Shown in pieces: positions 15,811-21,308 of a DNA stretch of 22,590 nucleotides (the stretch's first letter is position 1; the number at the start of each line of letters is the position of its first letter). The stretch is taken from IMG/VR virus record IMGVR_UViG_3300028610_000693, positions 1 through 22,590 of that record; one strand, 5' to 3'. A program made the translations under genes and the position numbers. Below the pieces are notes generated by a model. It saw nothing but the letters and a program-made list of their open reading frames with translations. It ran no database searches and was not told the DNA's origin. The stretch comes from a virus.

Positions 15811-16115
15811 TACAGCCCTCTGTGGCTGATCCCCTGGTTGGCCCAGAACATCGCCTCCGCGACAGCCTTCAGGGCGTGGTCCTTCTCGGCCCCGTTCGGC
15901 ACCCGCTCTTCGATCGTGAGCGCGAAGACCCGCGCACGGTCGCGCACCGTCAGGATGGCTTCGGCCTGCTGCGTGCCCTGGGGCACCACGACGGGCTTGA
16001 AGAAGTTCGTGATCGACTGGATGCGCTGCCGCCTGCTGGACGACGGATGGCTGGCCGGGGCCGCTGGTGCCATCTCTTCGCTGATTGCTACTTCACCTTC
16101 GGTGCTCTCGCTCAC
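15810..16115 (-). CDS. Putative Acb2/Tad1-like cyclic-nucleotide sponge (101 aa)
   Basis: Residues 38-100 resemble the helical-hairpin domain shared by phage Acb2 and Tad1 proteins, which soak up the cyclic nucleotide or gcADPR signals of CBASS and Thoeris defence. The similarity lies in an N-terminal NFFKP, a first helix VRDRARVFALTIEE, the turn RVPNGAEKDH, and a second helix ALKAVAEAMFWANQGIS with the typical Ala-x-x-Trp-Ala-Asn core. The first 35 residues are Ser/Ala/Pro-rich and probably disordered. The start is GTG, overlapping the upstream TGA as GTGA. The family match is from memory of the pattern, so binding activity and ligand are inferred. It is encoded in the late unit, upstream of terminase. 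Confidence 0.6.
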   Translation of the reverse strand: MSESTEGEVAISEEMAPAAPASHPSSSRRQRIQSITNFFKPVVVPQGTQQAEAILTVRDRARVFALTIEERVPNGAEKDHALKAVAEAMFWANQGISHRGL

Positions 16116-16330
16116 GTCTGTGCTCCCTCATACGGGTGGAAGGTCGGGGGTCCATGCTCTTCTGCGGTCTGCAGAATGATGGCGATTTCGTTGTTGTGGA
16201 TATCGTTCAGGACCGGCTTGTAGGCGTCCTCACGGGTGTAGTGGCCTGCGTCGTGCAGGTTCGGCGTGTAGCCTAGAGCGTCTGGTCTCCACCACTGGTG
16301 ATGTTCGTGACTCCAAATTACGTATACCAT
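16112..16330 (-). CDS. Small phage protein with Trp/His-rich motif (72 aa)
   Basis: The pattern YVIWSHEHHQWWRPDALGYT followed by DAGHYTREDA is one I associate with a widespread family of small phage proteins of unknown function, with the order Trp-Ser-His-Glu-His, Trp-Trp-x-Pro, Gly-Tyr-Thr, Ala-Gly-x-Tyr. The C-terminal half contains NDIHNNEIAIIL. The ribosome site is the best in the late unit (AGGAGGT, four bases before ATG), so it may be highly expressed. It overlaps the next gene as GTGA. No catalytic role is known to me. Confidence 0.72.
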   Translation of the reverse strand: MVYVIWSHEHHQWWRPDALGYTPNLHDAGHYTREDAYKPVLNDIHNNEIAIILQTAEEHGPPTFHPYEGAQT

Positions 16331-16339
16331 CGTTACCTC

Positions 16340-16972
16340 CTAGTTCACGGCAAGGACAATCGCGACGGCTACCAAAGCCGCCCTCCCCTGCCGCCAAATC
16401 TGAGTCAGAGCCCCTGGGGTTGCAGCCCGTTCCCAGGCGTCTGACTCGTCCATCGAGATCCGTAGGGACTCTCTGAGTCCCGAGATCACGAGATCGCTGG
16501 CGCTTCGCTCATTGATAAGCTGCATCCCGAGCGTTCGCTCCCGCTGTTGGCCCGCGAAGATCGCGGACGCACTCACGGCCCTCTCCTCCAGCCTAGCTTC
16601 CTCTGAGGCTGCAAGGGCTGTCTCTGCTCGCTGTAGAGCAGCTTGGACGACCGGCAGGCCACGAGCAGCTTCCCTGGCCTCTGCCAGCGCCCTGGCGGTC
16701 TCTGTGGCAGTCGCATCGGATACGATCGCCACCGCGTTGACCGCCGCCGTGTCCGCCGCCTGAGCCGAATCCTGAGCGGCGATCAAGGCGTCACTCACAT
16801 CCCTCTCGGCCACCAGGGAATCGGTGACCACGGCCACGGAATCCATCGCGACCTCGAGTAGATCGTCCAGCATCCGAGCTTCGGCGCTGGCCGTGAAGTA
16901 GCTGTAGGCAACCCACCCGAGCAGGCTCAGAATCCCGATCTGCCAGATCCACTGGCCACGCGAGCTAGGCAT
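16340..16972 (-). CDS. Membrane-anchored coiled-coil protein, spanin-like (210 aa)
   Basis: One transmembrane segment at residues 8-27 (WIWQIGILSLLGWVAYSYF) is followed by a long Ala- and Glu-rich helical region (residues about 30-185), and a short hydrophobic C-terminal end (ALVAVAIVLAVN). An inner-membrane anchor with a periplasmic coiled coil fits an i-spanin (Rz-like) that links inner and outer membranes at lysis. The C-terminal hydrophobic end is unusual for Rz and could be a second membrane segment. The start codon abuts the stop of the holin-like gene (TAGATG). No separate Rz1 lipoprotein is seen. The family is not proven. Confidence 0.65.
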   Translation of the reverse strand: MPSSRGQWIWQIGILSLLGWVAYSYFTASAEARMLDDLLEVAMDSVAVVTDSLVAERDVSDALIAAQDSAQAADTAAVNAVAIVSDATATETARALAEAREAARGLPVVQAALQRAETALAASEEARLEERAVSASAIFAGQQRERTLGMQLINERSASDLVISGLRESLRISMDESDAWERAATPGALTQIWRQGRAALVAVAIVLAVN

Positions 16973-17254
16973 CTAGTCCTTCGGTGCTCGCACGCTCCGG
17001 ATGATCTTGGCCACTTGATCCAGGGATGCGATCCCGAACCCGACCAGACTCATCGTGAAGCCCAGAGCGGCCATGAGGGTGTTGTCGAGCATGAGCGCGG
17101 TCACGAACGCGAAGATCAGGCCGGTGAAGCCCACGAGGTATCCACCGATGCGCTGGGTCCGCGTCTTCCTCGCCTTCGCGATCTTGGCTTGGATCTCGGC
17201 CTGCGAGACCTGCCGCTCGTTATTCCTACGATCCGTGGGTGGCTGAGAGGGCAT
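16973..17254 (-). CDS. Holin-like small membrane protein (93 aa)
   Basis: I take the start at MPSQPPTDRR because a GGAG ribosome site lies 6 bases upstream; a TTG 60 bases further upstream is less likely. The basic N-terminus (residues 1-36) is followed by two membrane segments at about 37-56 (IGGYLVGFTGLIFAFVTALM) and 58-76 (NTLMAALGFTMSLVGFGIA) and a basic tail. Size and topology fit a holin, which would form the lysis hole and time lysis, and the next gene is spanin-like. No endolysin is in the window. It is the first gene of the leftward late unit, 32 bases downstream of a possible promoter. Another small membrane role cannot be excluded. Confidence 0.65.
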   Translation of the reverse strand: MPSQPPTDRRNNERQVSQAEIQAKIAKARKTRTQRIGGYLVGFTGLIFAFVTALMLDNTLMAALGFTMSLVGFGIASLDQVAKIIRSVRAPKD

Positions 17255-17285
17255 GTGCGGCTCCGTGCTTGAGGGGGAGTGCCTG

Positions 17286-17314
17286 AATAGAGTGCAGTAC
17301 CTCTGCTCCCGCAA
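17286..17314 (-). promoter_or_regulatory. Possible late promoter, leftward
   Basis: On the minus strand TTGCGG (17309-17314) and TCTATT (17286-17291) are separated by 17 bases, which would start transcription about 25 bases before the holin-like gene. The -35 matches consensus at 3 of 6 positions and the -10 at 4 of 6. The spacer contains GCAG and CTGC as an inverted repeat. It is weak on its own but well placed. Confidence 0.3.
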
Positions 17315-17625
17315 GTAAAGCCCGGTGGTTTTCGCCTGCCTCGTATGGCCAACGAGCGGCCACAGGCTGCGGGTGCCCTACCACCCATCCACCGGGTCCT
17401 CTGCGTAGGGGCACAAAAAACGACGCGATGCCAGAGAGGCCGCAGTACAGGTACGCAGGGCCGCAAAACCCATAAACCTGGGAGCCAGCCCTTGGGAGGG
17501 CCTTCCGCTCCAAGCTCCCTTAGAAGCTCATACCTCTCTGACACCACGCCAACGACAAACTTCACCCTGGGGGGCTGGTGCTTCTGAATGGTAGTAGATG
17601 CAATCGCCGTGCCGCAACCCCTGAT

Positions 17626-17654
17626 TTGCGGAACAGTCGTGAGACTGATACACT
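17626..17654 (+). promoter_or_regulatory. Possible promoter of the DUF1376 operon, rightward
   Basis: TTGCGG (17626-17631) and TACACT (17649-17654) are separated by 17 bases. The spacer contains a perfect 5-bp inverted repeat, CAGTC and GACTG, around GTGA. A second -10-like box, TACAAT at 17687-17692, lies downstream without a good -35. Either would give a leader of roughly 65-105 bases to the ATG at 17765. Confidence 0.4.
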
Positions 17655-17764
17655 GTCGAGGGACCGGGGTTCCAGGACGCTGGATATACAATACCTCACC
17701 TGTCGGGAGGGAAGGTCGCCACACCGACTCCTGGTTTCATTTTTTTCGCCTGTGTGGAGGTCAG

Positions 17765-18028
17765 ATGGCCTACGAAAACGGGGCGGTACACTTTCCAGTC
17801 TCCTGGAGCAGCCGCAGCCCCGCAGAAGTAGGACACGAGGTATCCTGGCTTGGTGAGCGGGACCGCGTTTATCCGAATCTCCCCCCAGAAACAGTGGTCA
17901 AGATGCACTGGCAGAAGAGCCGGTACACCGTCACATACGCAGACGGGTCGCGCTGGTGCTGCATCAAGGATCTCGAACTATTCGGACACGAGGAGGAGTT
18001 AGGATGGATCTCGAAACAAGGGCGTTAG
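17765..18028 (+). CDS. Small protein of unknown function (87 aa)
   Basis: The start is fixed by a GGAGG site four bases before the ATG. The protein begins MAYENGAVHFPVSWSSRS and is rich in aromatic and charged residues, with VVKMHWQKSRYTVTYADGSR and CCIKDLELFG near the end. It may be a small beta-barrel or SH3-like fold. No known motif is present. It is the first gene of a four-gene rightward operon and overlaps the next gene by 25 bases, so it is probably co-expressed with the replication-type gene downstream. Confidence 0.65.
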   Translation: MAYENGAVHFPVSWSSRSPAEVGHEVSWLGERDRVYPNLPPETVVKMHWQKSRYTVTYADGSRWCCIKDLELFGHEEELGWISKQGR

Positions 18029-18207
18029 GCGCCATCGAAAACTTAGGACCCTGCACGATCGTGGATCTGTGGGAGGCAGGCTTGGAACGGGGGAGGCCGC
18101 TTCACGAAGCCCTTCGCAGCCTGGAGGCAGACGGCCAGATAGAGAATCGACTCGAGTTCGCCCACAGCCGCCACCGGGTCTACAGCGCCACGAGAACCTA
18201 TGGCTGA
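18004..18207 (+). CDS. Small winged-helix-like protein (67 aa)
   Basis: The ATG at MDLETRALGAIENLGPCTIV is preceded by a GAGGAG site inside the end of the previous gene. The sequence contains helix, turn, helix and a possible wing (IVDLWEAGLERGRPLHEALR, then SLEADGQIENR). This resembles a minimal winged-helix DNA-binding domain, in which a conserved Leu-Glu-x-x-Gly turn precedes the wing. It overlaps the DUF1376 gene by 8 bases. It may regulate this operon or help replication; the fold is suggested rather than certain. Confidence 0.6.
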   Translation: MDLETRALGAIENLGPCTIVDLWEAGLERGRPLHEALRSLEADGQIENRLEFAHSRHRVYSATRTYG

Positions 18208-18931
18208 CGATCTGAGGCTGTGGTTCCCGCTGTACGCCCACGACATGCTGAACTCCCGGAAGGTGCGGAAGATGCAGGCCGAAGAGTTCGGGATCTTCAT
18301 GTTCCTGCTGATCGAGCAATGGGCCGGTGGCCCGCTCCCGGATGACCAGGGCGATCTCTGCGATATGGCCAAGTCCGACTGGCCCGCTGTGCAAAAAATT
18401 TTGCAGGCCCAATTCGTCTTGACGGACAAGGGCTGGATCAACGAGAGGCTGGTGGAAATCTGGGTTGAGCAGGACGCCCGCAGACAGAGAAAGAGCCGTG
18501 CAGGCCGAGCCGGGGCGGAAGCCCGGTGGGGAAAGAAGCTCAAACTCGTCAAAGACGAGGAACCTCCCGTACCTACTGAGGAAGATGGCAACCGCATTCC
18601 GCCTGCTACTGCGGACGCATTGCCACCGCAATCCGACACCAATGGCAATGAAAGTAGTAGAAAGGAAAGTATAGAAGAAGAAAGTATAACTGAGACGCCT
18701 ACGGAAAAACCGAAGAGGAAACGCGGTGAGGCGAAGTCCGACGTGATCCGAATCAGGAACGGCCTGAAGTGGGGAGAGACCCAACATCCTGAAAAGCGTG
18801 GCTACAAAGAGATCACGCGGGAATACTTCGAGGACGTGATGTACGTGACGAAAAGCGACGGGGAGTTCCCGGAGAATCTGGTGATCGAGACCCAAGAGGA
18901 GTTGGATGTATGGCTGAGTGCGACGACGTAA
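18200..18931 (+). CDS. DUF1376-family replication-associated protein (243 aa)
   Basis: The N-terminal 110 residues fit the DUF1376 (YdaU-like) family found in phage replication regions. They contain WFPLYAHDMLNSRKVRKM, EEFGIFMFLLIEQWAGGPLP, DDQGDLCDMAK and a basic end RRQRKSRAGRAGAEARWG. The middle (residues about 118-170) is low-complexity and acidic, and the C-terminal part is basic then acidic. Family members usually sit beside helicase loaders or act as replication initiators; biochemical activity is not well established. The start ATG overlaps the previous gene by 8 bases. The N-terminal match is strong and the remainder is not conserved in my memory. Confidence 0.75.
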   Translation: MADDLRLWFPLYAHDMLNSRKVRKMQAEEFGIFMFLLIEQWAGGPLPDDQGDLCDMAKSDWPAVQKILQAQFVLTDKGWINERLVEIWVEQDARRQRKSRAGRAGAEARWGKKLKLVKDEEPPVPTEEDGNRIPPATADALPPQSDTNGNESSRKESIEEESITETPTEKPKRKRGEAKSDVIRIRNGLKWGETQHPEKRGYKEITREYFEDVMYVTKSDGEFPENLVIETQEELDVWLSATT

Positions 18932-19161
18932 AGTTCAGGGTGCAGATGAAGAGGGGCGATCGGATCTACACAGGGGTTGCTGAGAGCCTCCAGTTGGCTA
19001 TGGCTGAAATGATCCAGACGATACGTGTGAGACCGCACGAGGATGATCTGGTGGTGATGGTGGACAACTTCAGGACCGTTGAGAAACAGTGCGTGGAGGT
19101 CAACAAAGAGATCGGCCCGATCATGGACCTGTTGGAGAAGTTGGAGGGCCTCGAGCCCTGA
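18910..19161 (+). CDS. Small helical protein of unknown function (83 aa)
   Basis: A GAGGAG site inside the previous gene precedes the ATG by eight bases, and the two genes overlap by 22 bases in different frames. The protein begins MAECDDVKFRVQMKRGDRIY with beta-prone segments, then a helical C-terminus with VEVNKEIGPIMDLLEKLEGL. No known motif is present. It is the last gene of the operon, and a terminator hairpin overlaps its stop codon. Confidence 0.65.
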   Translation: MAECDDVKFRVQMKRGDRIYTGVAESLQLAMAEMIQTIRVRPHEDDLVVMVDNFRTVEKQCVEVNKEIGPIMDLLEKLEGLEP

Positions 19162-19170
19162 TTTTTTTTT
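19145..19170 (+). terminator. Rho-independent terminator of the DUF1376 operon
   Basis: The arms AGGGC and GCCCT form a 5-bp stem around CTCGA, followed by GA and nine T residues. The hairpin overlaps the last codons of the 83-aa gene. A second, competing hairpin can form from CCCTGA and TCAGGG around the T-run, which would hide the terminator arm. Confidence 0.7.
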
Positions 19171-19452
19171 CAGGGAAAAATTCTGAGGAGATACGGGATT
19201 GCTTCGAGGAGAGCGAGCGCCCTGAGAGCCTGGAAAAGTATTTGGCTCAAACCGTGTGAGAAGGGTGGAATCATTGGAGTCCCGAGCCTCGCGAAAGGCC
19301 ACTCCGTGCAGAGGTCCCCCCGCACCTTGCCGACACCCCCACCCAGCCTCACGCCGTCACCATAGCTAAGTGCCTACGTACCAACACGTTAGCTAGTGCT
19401 CGCATGTGCTAGGTTAACATAATGTATCTTATACGAAGGGGACATCGTAAAT
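19171..19452. other. Intergenic region without a convincing gene
   Basis: About 280 bases lie between the terminator and the 3' end of the leftward gene at 19453. There is a stem-loop at 19276-19305 (outer arms GGAGT and ACTCC, inner GCCT and AGGC). An inverted repeat AGCTAA and TTAGCT lies near 19363-19393. An AT-rich patch is at 19411-19434, including a GTTAAC palindrome. A leftward promoter candidate overlaps the right end. No gene with a good start is visible on either strand. Confidence 0.5.
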
Positions 19453-19456
19453 TCAA
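19428..19456 (-). promoter_or_regulatory. Leftward promoter candidate facing into the DUF1376 operon
   Basis: On the minus strand TTGAAT (19451-19456) and TATAAG (19428-19433) are separated by exactly 17 bases, a good match to sigma70 consensus at both boxes (4 of 6 and 5 of 6). It lies right at the end of the 19453-19806 gene. Transcripts would run antisense to the rightward operon 17765-19161 unless they end in the gap between. Confidence 0.5.
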
Positions 19457-19806
19457 GCGGGGGAAGGACTTACGCCATCACCCCCATCGGTGAGCAAGGC
19501 ACGCACGGGCGCGGCCTCACCATCTGCAGCTTGTTCCCTCTGCCCCTCACCCTCACCCGTAGGCGGTGGGCGGATCTCCGGAAGTCTAACAACCCCAATG
19601 ACTTGCGACCCCTCTCCCGCGTGTATGTGTACAGCCGCCTGATCCGCGCTCCCGAGGCCAAAAGCTCCTAACTCGTGGATTGCCTTGATCTTATCGCTGT
19701 TTCGCGCCTCCGGATCGACCGCGATTTGTGAGAGTTCCTCCAGCGCGTCGTAAAATCTCGCTCTGCAGGCTGCGCGGATGATGCCAGGAGCAGGTAAATC
19801 CCCCAT
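19453..19806 (-). CDS. Possible small terminase-like protein (117 aa)
   Basis: This is the only leftward gene in this half of the window. The N-terminal half is helical (IIRAACRARFYDALEELSQI), followed by ARNSDKIKAIHELGAFGLGS. This pattern is one I associate with small terminase-type or related phage DNA-binding proteins. The C-terminal third (residues about 80-117) is Pro/Gly/Glu-rich and probably disordered. An AGGGGG-type ribosome site precedes the ATG. If it is TerS it is separated from TerL by more than 4 kb and by an operon on the other strand, which would be unusual. The gene itself is likely; the function is weakly supported. Confidence 0.6.
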   Translation of the reverse strand: MGDLPAPGIIRAACRARFYDALEELSQIAVDPEARNSDKIKAIHELGAFGLGSADQAAVHIHAGEGSQVIGVVRLPEIRPPPTGEGEGQREQAADGEAAPVRALLTDGGDGVSPSPA

Positions 19807-19833
19807 AGTCTCCCCCTCTGTCTAAGTCCGTGC

Positions 19834-19872
19834 GATCGCATTACGCCCGCATCATGCCTGCCATGCGCGATC
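19834..19872. promoter_or_regulatory. Interrupted inverted repeat in the divergent control region
   Basis: GATCGCAT (19834-19841) and ATGCGCGATC (19863-19872) form a dyad with two extra bases in the right arm. It lies between the leftward gene ending at 19453 and the rightward operon starting at 20039, so it could be an operator. The region 19807-20038 otherwise holds no gene. Confidence 0.25.
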
Positions 19873-19967
19873 CCCGATATCATGGCCAACTGGCTGCAAT
19901 TCCGCAATACCCCGAAACGCTATCCCCTTGTGAAATAACAACTTACGGCCTACCCTGAAATAAACTC

Positions 19968-19996
19968 TTGACAGGACGAAACAGCCTGTGTAACTT
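19968..19996 (+). promoter_or_regulatory. Early-type promoter P1 of the rightward operon
   Basis: A perfect -35 TTGACA (19968-19973) is followed by a 17-base spacer and TAACTT (19991-19996). The spacer contains ACAG and CTGT around one base. The distance to the ATG at 20039 is about 42 bases, with an AGGAGA ribosome site between them. A promoter sharing TTGACAGGACG stands at the right end of the window, so these are repeats of one promoter type. Confidence 0.65.
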
Positions 19997-20038
19997 GGAA
20001 TCAGCAGCACAACGCAAACTCGACAGGAGAACCGCAAA

Positions 20039-20434
20039 ATGAAAACCTCCCCACGCACGCTCGATCTAAGCTGGGAACTCATCGGATTTGACGAGATCCC
20101 AGACGCGGACTACTCGCACACCCTCGCGGTATTAACCCCCGTGCCCGAGGCCGAATGCTGGGAACGCACGATTCTCGGATTCGATGAAATTCCGCCCCAT
20201 GGCTACACGCCCCTCGCGTCTTCTCGCACACACTCAGATGCGGACGCGGCTTTTGACGCGCTCGAGGAAGCCTACGAGAACGGCGTCGAATCGCAGCAGG
20301 TTTTTCTGGCTCGCTTGCTCGCGATAAATATCCCCGAGTGCGAGGGGCTTCGCTTCGTCACCGAGTGGCGCCAAGATCACGCGGACCCGTGGATTAGGGC
20401 GCACGATGAGAGAGCCGAGATGTTCTGCAAATAG
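20039..20434 (+). CDS. First early gene, with internal GFDEIP duplication (131 aa)
   Basis: The start is set by AGGAGA eight bases before the ATG. The protein is acidic and soluble. Residues 12-25 (WELIGFDEIPDADY) and 41-56 (WERTILGFDEIPPHGY) are an internal repeat. The rest is helical, with AFDALEEAYENGVESQQVFL. I do not recognise a family. Early phage genes of this size and acidity are often host-takeover or anti-defence proteins, but no evidence here shows it. It is followed by the first composite boundary element. Confidence 0.68.
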   Translation: MKTSPRTLDLSWELIGFDEIPDADYSHTLAVLTPVPEAECWERTILGFDEIPPHGYTPLASSRTHSDADAAFDALEEAYENGVESQQVFLARLLAINIPECEGLRFVTEWRQDHADPWIRAHDERAEMFCK

Positions 20435-20450
20435 GGTCGCGACATAGTGG

Positions 20451-20520
20451 CGCGGGAGGTCGAACTCTCGCGTTGCTTTGCCCCGTAGGGGCAGTACGAC
20501 GCAGTTACACGCAAACGCAG
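20451..20520 (+). repeat. Boundary element 1: T-arm-like hairpin, 3-nt-loop hairpin, ACGCA leader
   Basis: CGCGGGAG and CTCTCGCG (one G-T pair) form a hairpin with loop GTCGAA at 20451-20472. TGCCCC and GGGGCA form a hairpin with loop GTA at 20479-20493. ACGCA copies follow at 10-base and then 6-base spacing (GACGCAGTTACACGC, then AAACGCAGG), next to the ribosome site. The order of the two hairpins is reversed compared with the other elements. Confidence 0.6.
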
Positions 20521-20530
20521 GAGCAGGATC

Positions 20531-20626
20531 ATGGGTAACGCAGCACGCAGGCAGGAGGTCTTTCTCGCGAGCCTGGCGGTCACGTTTGGGCCGTTCTTGA
20601 TCGCTTTCCTCGCGACGATGCCGTAG
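20531..20626 (+). CDS. Micro membrane peptide (31 aa)
   Basis: An AGGAG site seven bases before the ATG and a full boundary leader precede this short gene. It begins MGNAARRQEVFLASLAVTFG and ends PFLIAFLATMP, with a single membrane segment covering residues 11-30 after a short basic N-terminus. The stop TAG is inside the next hairpin. Being flanked by boundary elements on both sides supports it as a separate translated unit. The function is unknown. Confidence 0.6.
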   Translation: MGNAARRQEVFLASLAVTFGPFLIAFLATMP

Positions 20627-20685
20627 GCATCCGGGGCGCGGGGGTTCGACTCCCTCGCGCTCCAATTCACACGCAGTAATCACGC
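20617..20685 (+). repeat. Boundary element 2, with canonical T-arm-like hairpin
   Basis: GATGCC and GGCATC around loop GTA form a hairpin at 20617-20631 that contains the stop codon of the 31-aa gene. GCGCGGGGG and CCCTCGCGC around loop TTCGACT form the second at 20636-20660, the closest match to a real tRNA T-arm. It is followed by TCCA. The leader ACGCAGTAATCACGCAC lies before the GGAGG ribosome site, with an 11-base repeat period. Confidence 0.65.
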
Positions 20686-20702
20686 ACGATTGGAGGCCGA
20701 GA

Positions 20703-21029
20703 ATGAGCAGCATGTACGAGCAAACGGTGGCCAGACACACCTGGACGCCCACGATGGATGCCGCGCAGCTATGCGGGGACTGCCCCGAGTGCATGACGCG
20801 GGGAGTTCACACTCACACCGAGTTCTCCGGAGGAGATGGGGAACGTGGCTTCGTAGAATACGAATGCCCAGCCTGTGATTGCCATTGGACCGATAGCTAC
20901 AACCTCGTGACGCGCACGGTTTACCCTGCGGACGAGGTTGATTTGCAGCACCAGATCGACGCCCTGAAAGGGCGGCTCGCAGAGCTTTGCTCTGACCTTG
21001 GGGATCTTGAAGCCCCGCACACGCAGTAA
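20703..21029 (+). CDS. Zinc-ribbon protein with C-terminal coiled coil (108 aa)
   Basis: Cysteines form two CxxC pairs, CGDCPEC (Cys24, Cys27, Cys30) and CPACDC (Cys55, Cys58, Cys60), a typical zinc ribbon. Residues 78-102 (EVDLQHQIDALKGRLAELCS) look like a coiled coil. A GGAGG site six bases before ATG sets the start. It is probably nucleic-acid or protein binding; the partner is unknown. The last 50 coding bases double as boundary element 3, so the C-terminal residues may be shaped by RNA structure. Confidence 0.7.
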   Translation: MSSMYEQTVARHTWTPTMDAAQLCGDCPECMTRGVHTHTEFSGGDGERGFVEYECPACDCHWTDSYNLVTRTVYPADEVDLQHQIDALKGRLAELCSDLGDLEAPHTQ

Positions 21030-21046
21030 ATACGCACTCACACGAG
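20980..21046 (+). repeat. Boundary element 3, partly inside the coding region
   Basis: CAGAGC and GCTCTG around loop TTT form a perfect hairpin (20980-20994). GGGG and CCCC around ATCTTGAAG form the second (21000-21016). Both lie within the last codons of the zinc-ribbon gene. The leader ACGCAGTAAATACGCAC follows, crossing the stop codon, again with an 11-base period, ahead of the GAGGAG site of the next gene. Confidence 0.55.
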
Positions 21047-21056
21047 GAGCAGCAGA

Positions 21057-21308
21057 ATGAGACTCAACGGACACGTTTACAACGGGCTCGCGACGGTGGA
21101 CGACCCCGATGCCGAGATTCGCGGGATCATGGGCGATCACGCTACGTACACCTGGATTTACAAAGTGGCGCACGAGGCCATGCAGCACGATCCGGTCGAT
21201 GCCATGGCGAGCCTAGAGGCTCTGGCCGATGCTTTCAAACGCCGGAACTCGTGCATACATGAGGCGGCTGTGCGGCTTCAACAGCCGATCGAGTTGGACC
21301 TGGGCTAA
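21057..21308 (+). CDS. Small acidic helical protein (83 aa)
   Basis: The GAGGAG site nine bases before the ATG sets the start. It begins MRLNGHVYNGLATVDDPDAE and has helical segments (WIYKVAHEAMQHDPVDAM, SLEALADAFKRRNSC). No known motif is present. It lies between boundary elements 3 and 4, so it forms a cassette of its own. The function is unknown. Confidence 0.65.
   Translation: MRLNGHVYNGLATVDDPDAEIRGIMGDHATYTWIYKVAHEAMQHDPVDAMASLEALADAFKRRNSCIHEAAVRLQQPIELDLG

Larger units (their letters stand above)
17255..17764. other. Divergent intergenic region, about 510 bases
   Basis: This lies between the leftward late unit and the rightward DUF1376 operon. No reading frame has a convincing start, ribosome site and protein-like composition. 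The stretch 17460-17530 has several overlapping short inverted repeats around AGCCCTTGGGAGGGC and AGCTCCC. It holds candidate promoters for both directions, listed separately. It may also contain control RNA that I cannot recognise. Confidence 0.5.

Noticed and set aside
17116-17724. Leftward frames spanning the divergent intergenic region
   Set aside because: They overlap the holin-like gene in another frame, lack a good start, and their composition (Pro, Arg and Cys rich) does not look like a real protein.
19161-19259. Open stretch after the terminator that reads as an acidic, protein-like sequence ending YLAQTV
   Set aside because: There is no start codon in frame after the T-run, and the upstream gene stops before the T-run, so a slip there would not join them. 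It may be a relic but I cannot support it as a gene.
19170-19352. Leftward frame of 60 codons in the gap right of the terminator
   Set aside because: No ribosome site, start at a low-complexity Gly-rich segment, and a stem-loop in the middle. Not convincing as a gene.
20441-20664. Possible tRNA genes near T-arm-like sequences
   Set aside because: No D-arm, anticodon arm or matching acceptor stem can be paired with the T-arm-like hairpins. They are treated as mRNA elements.
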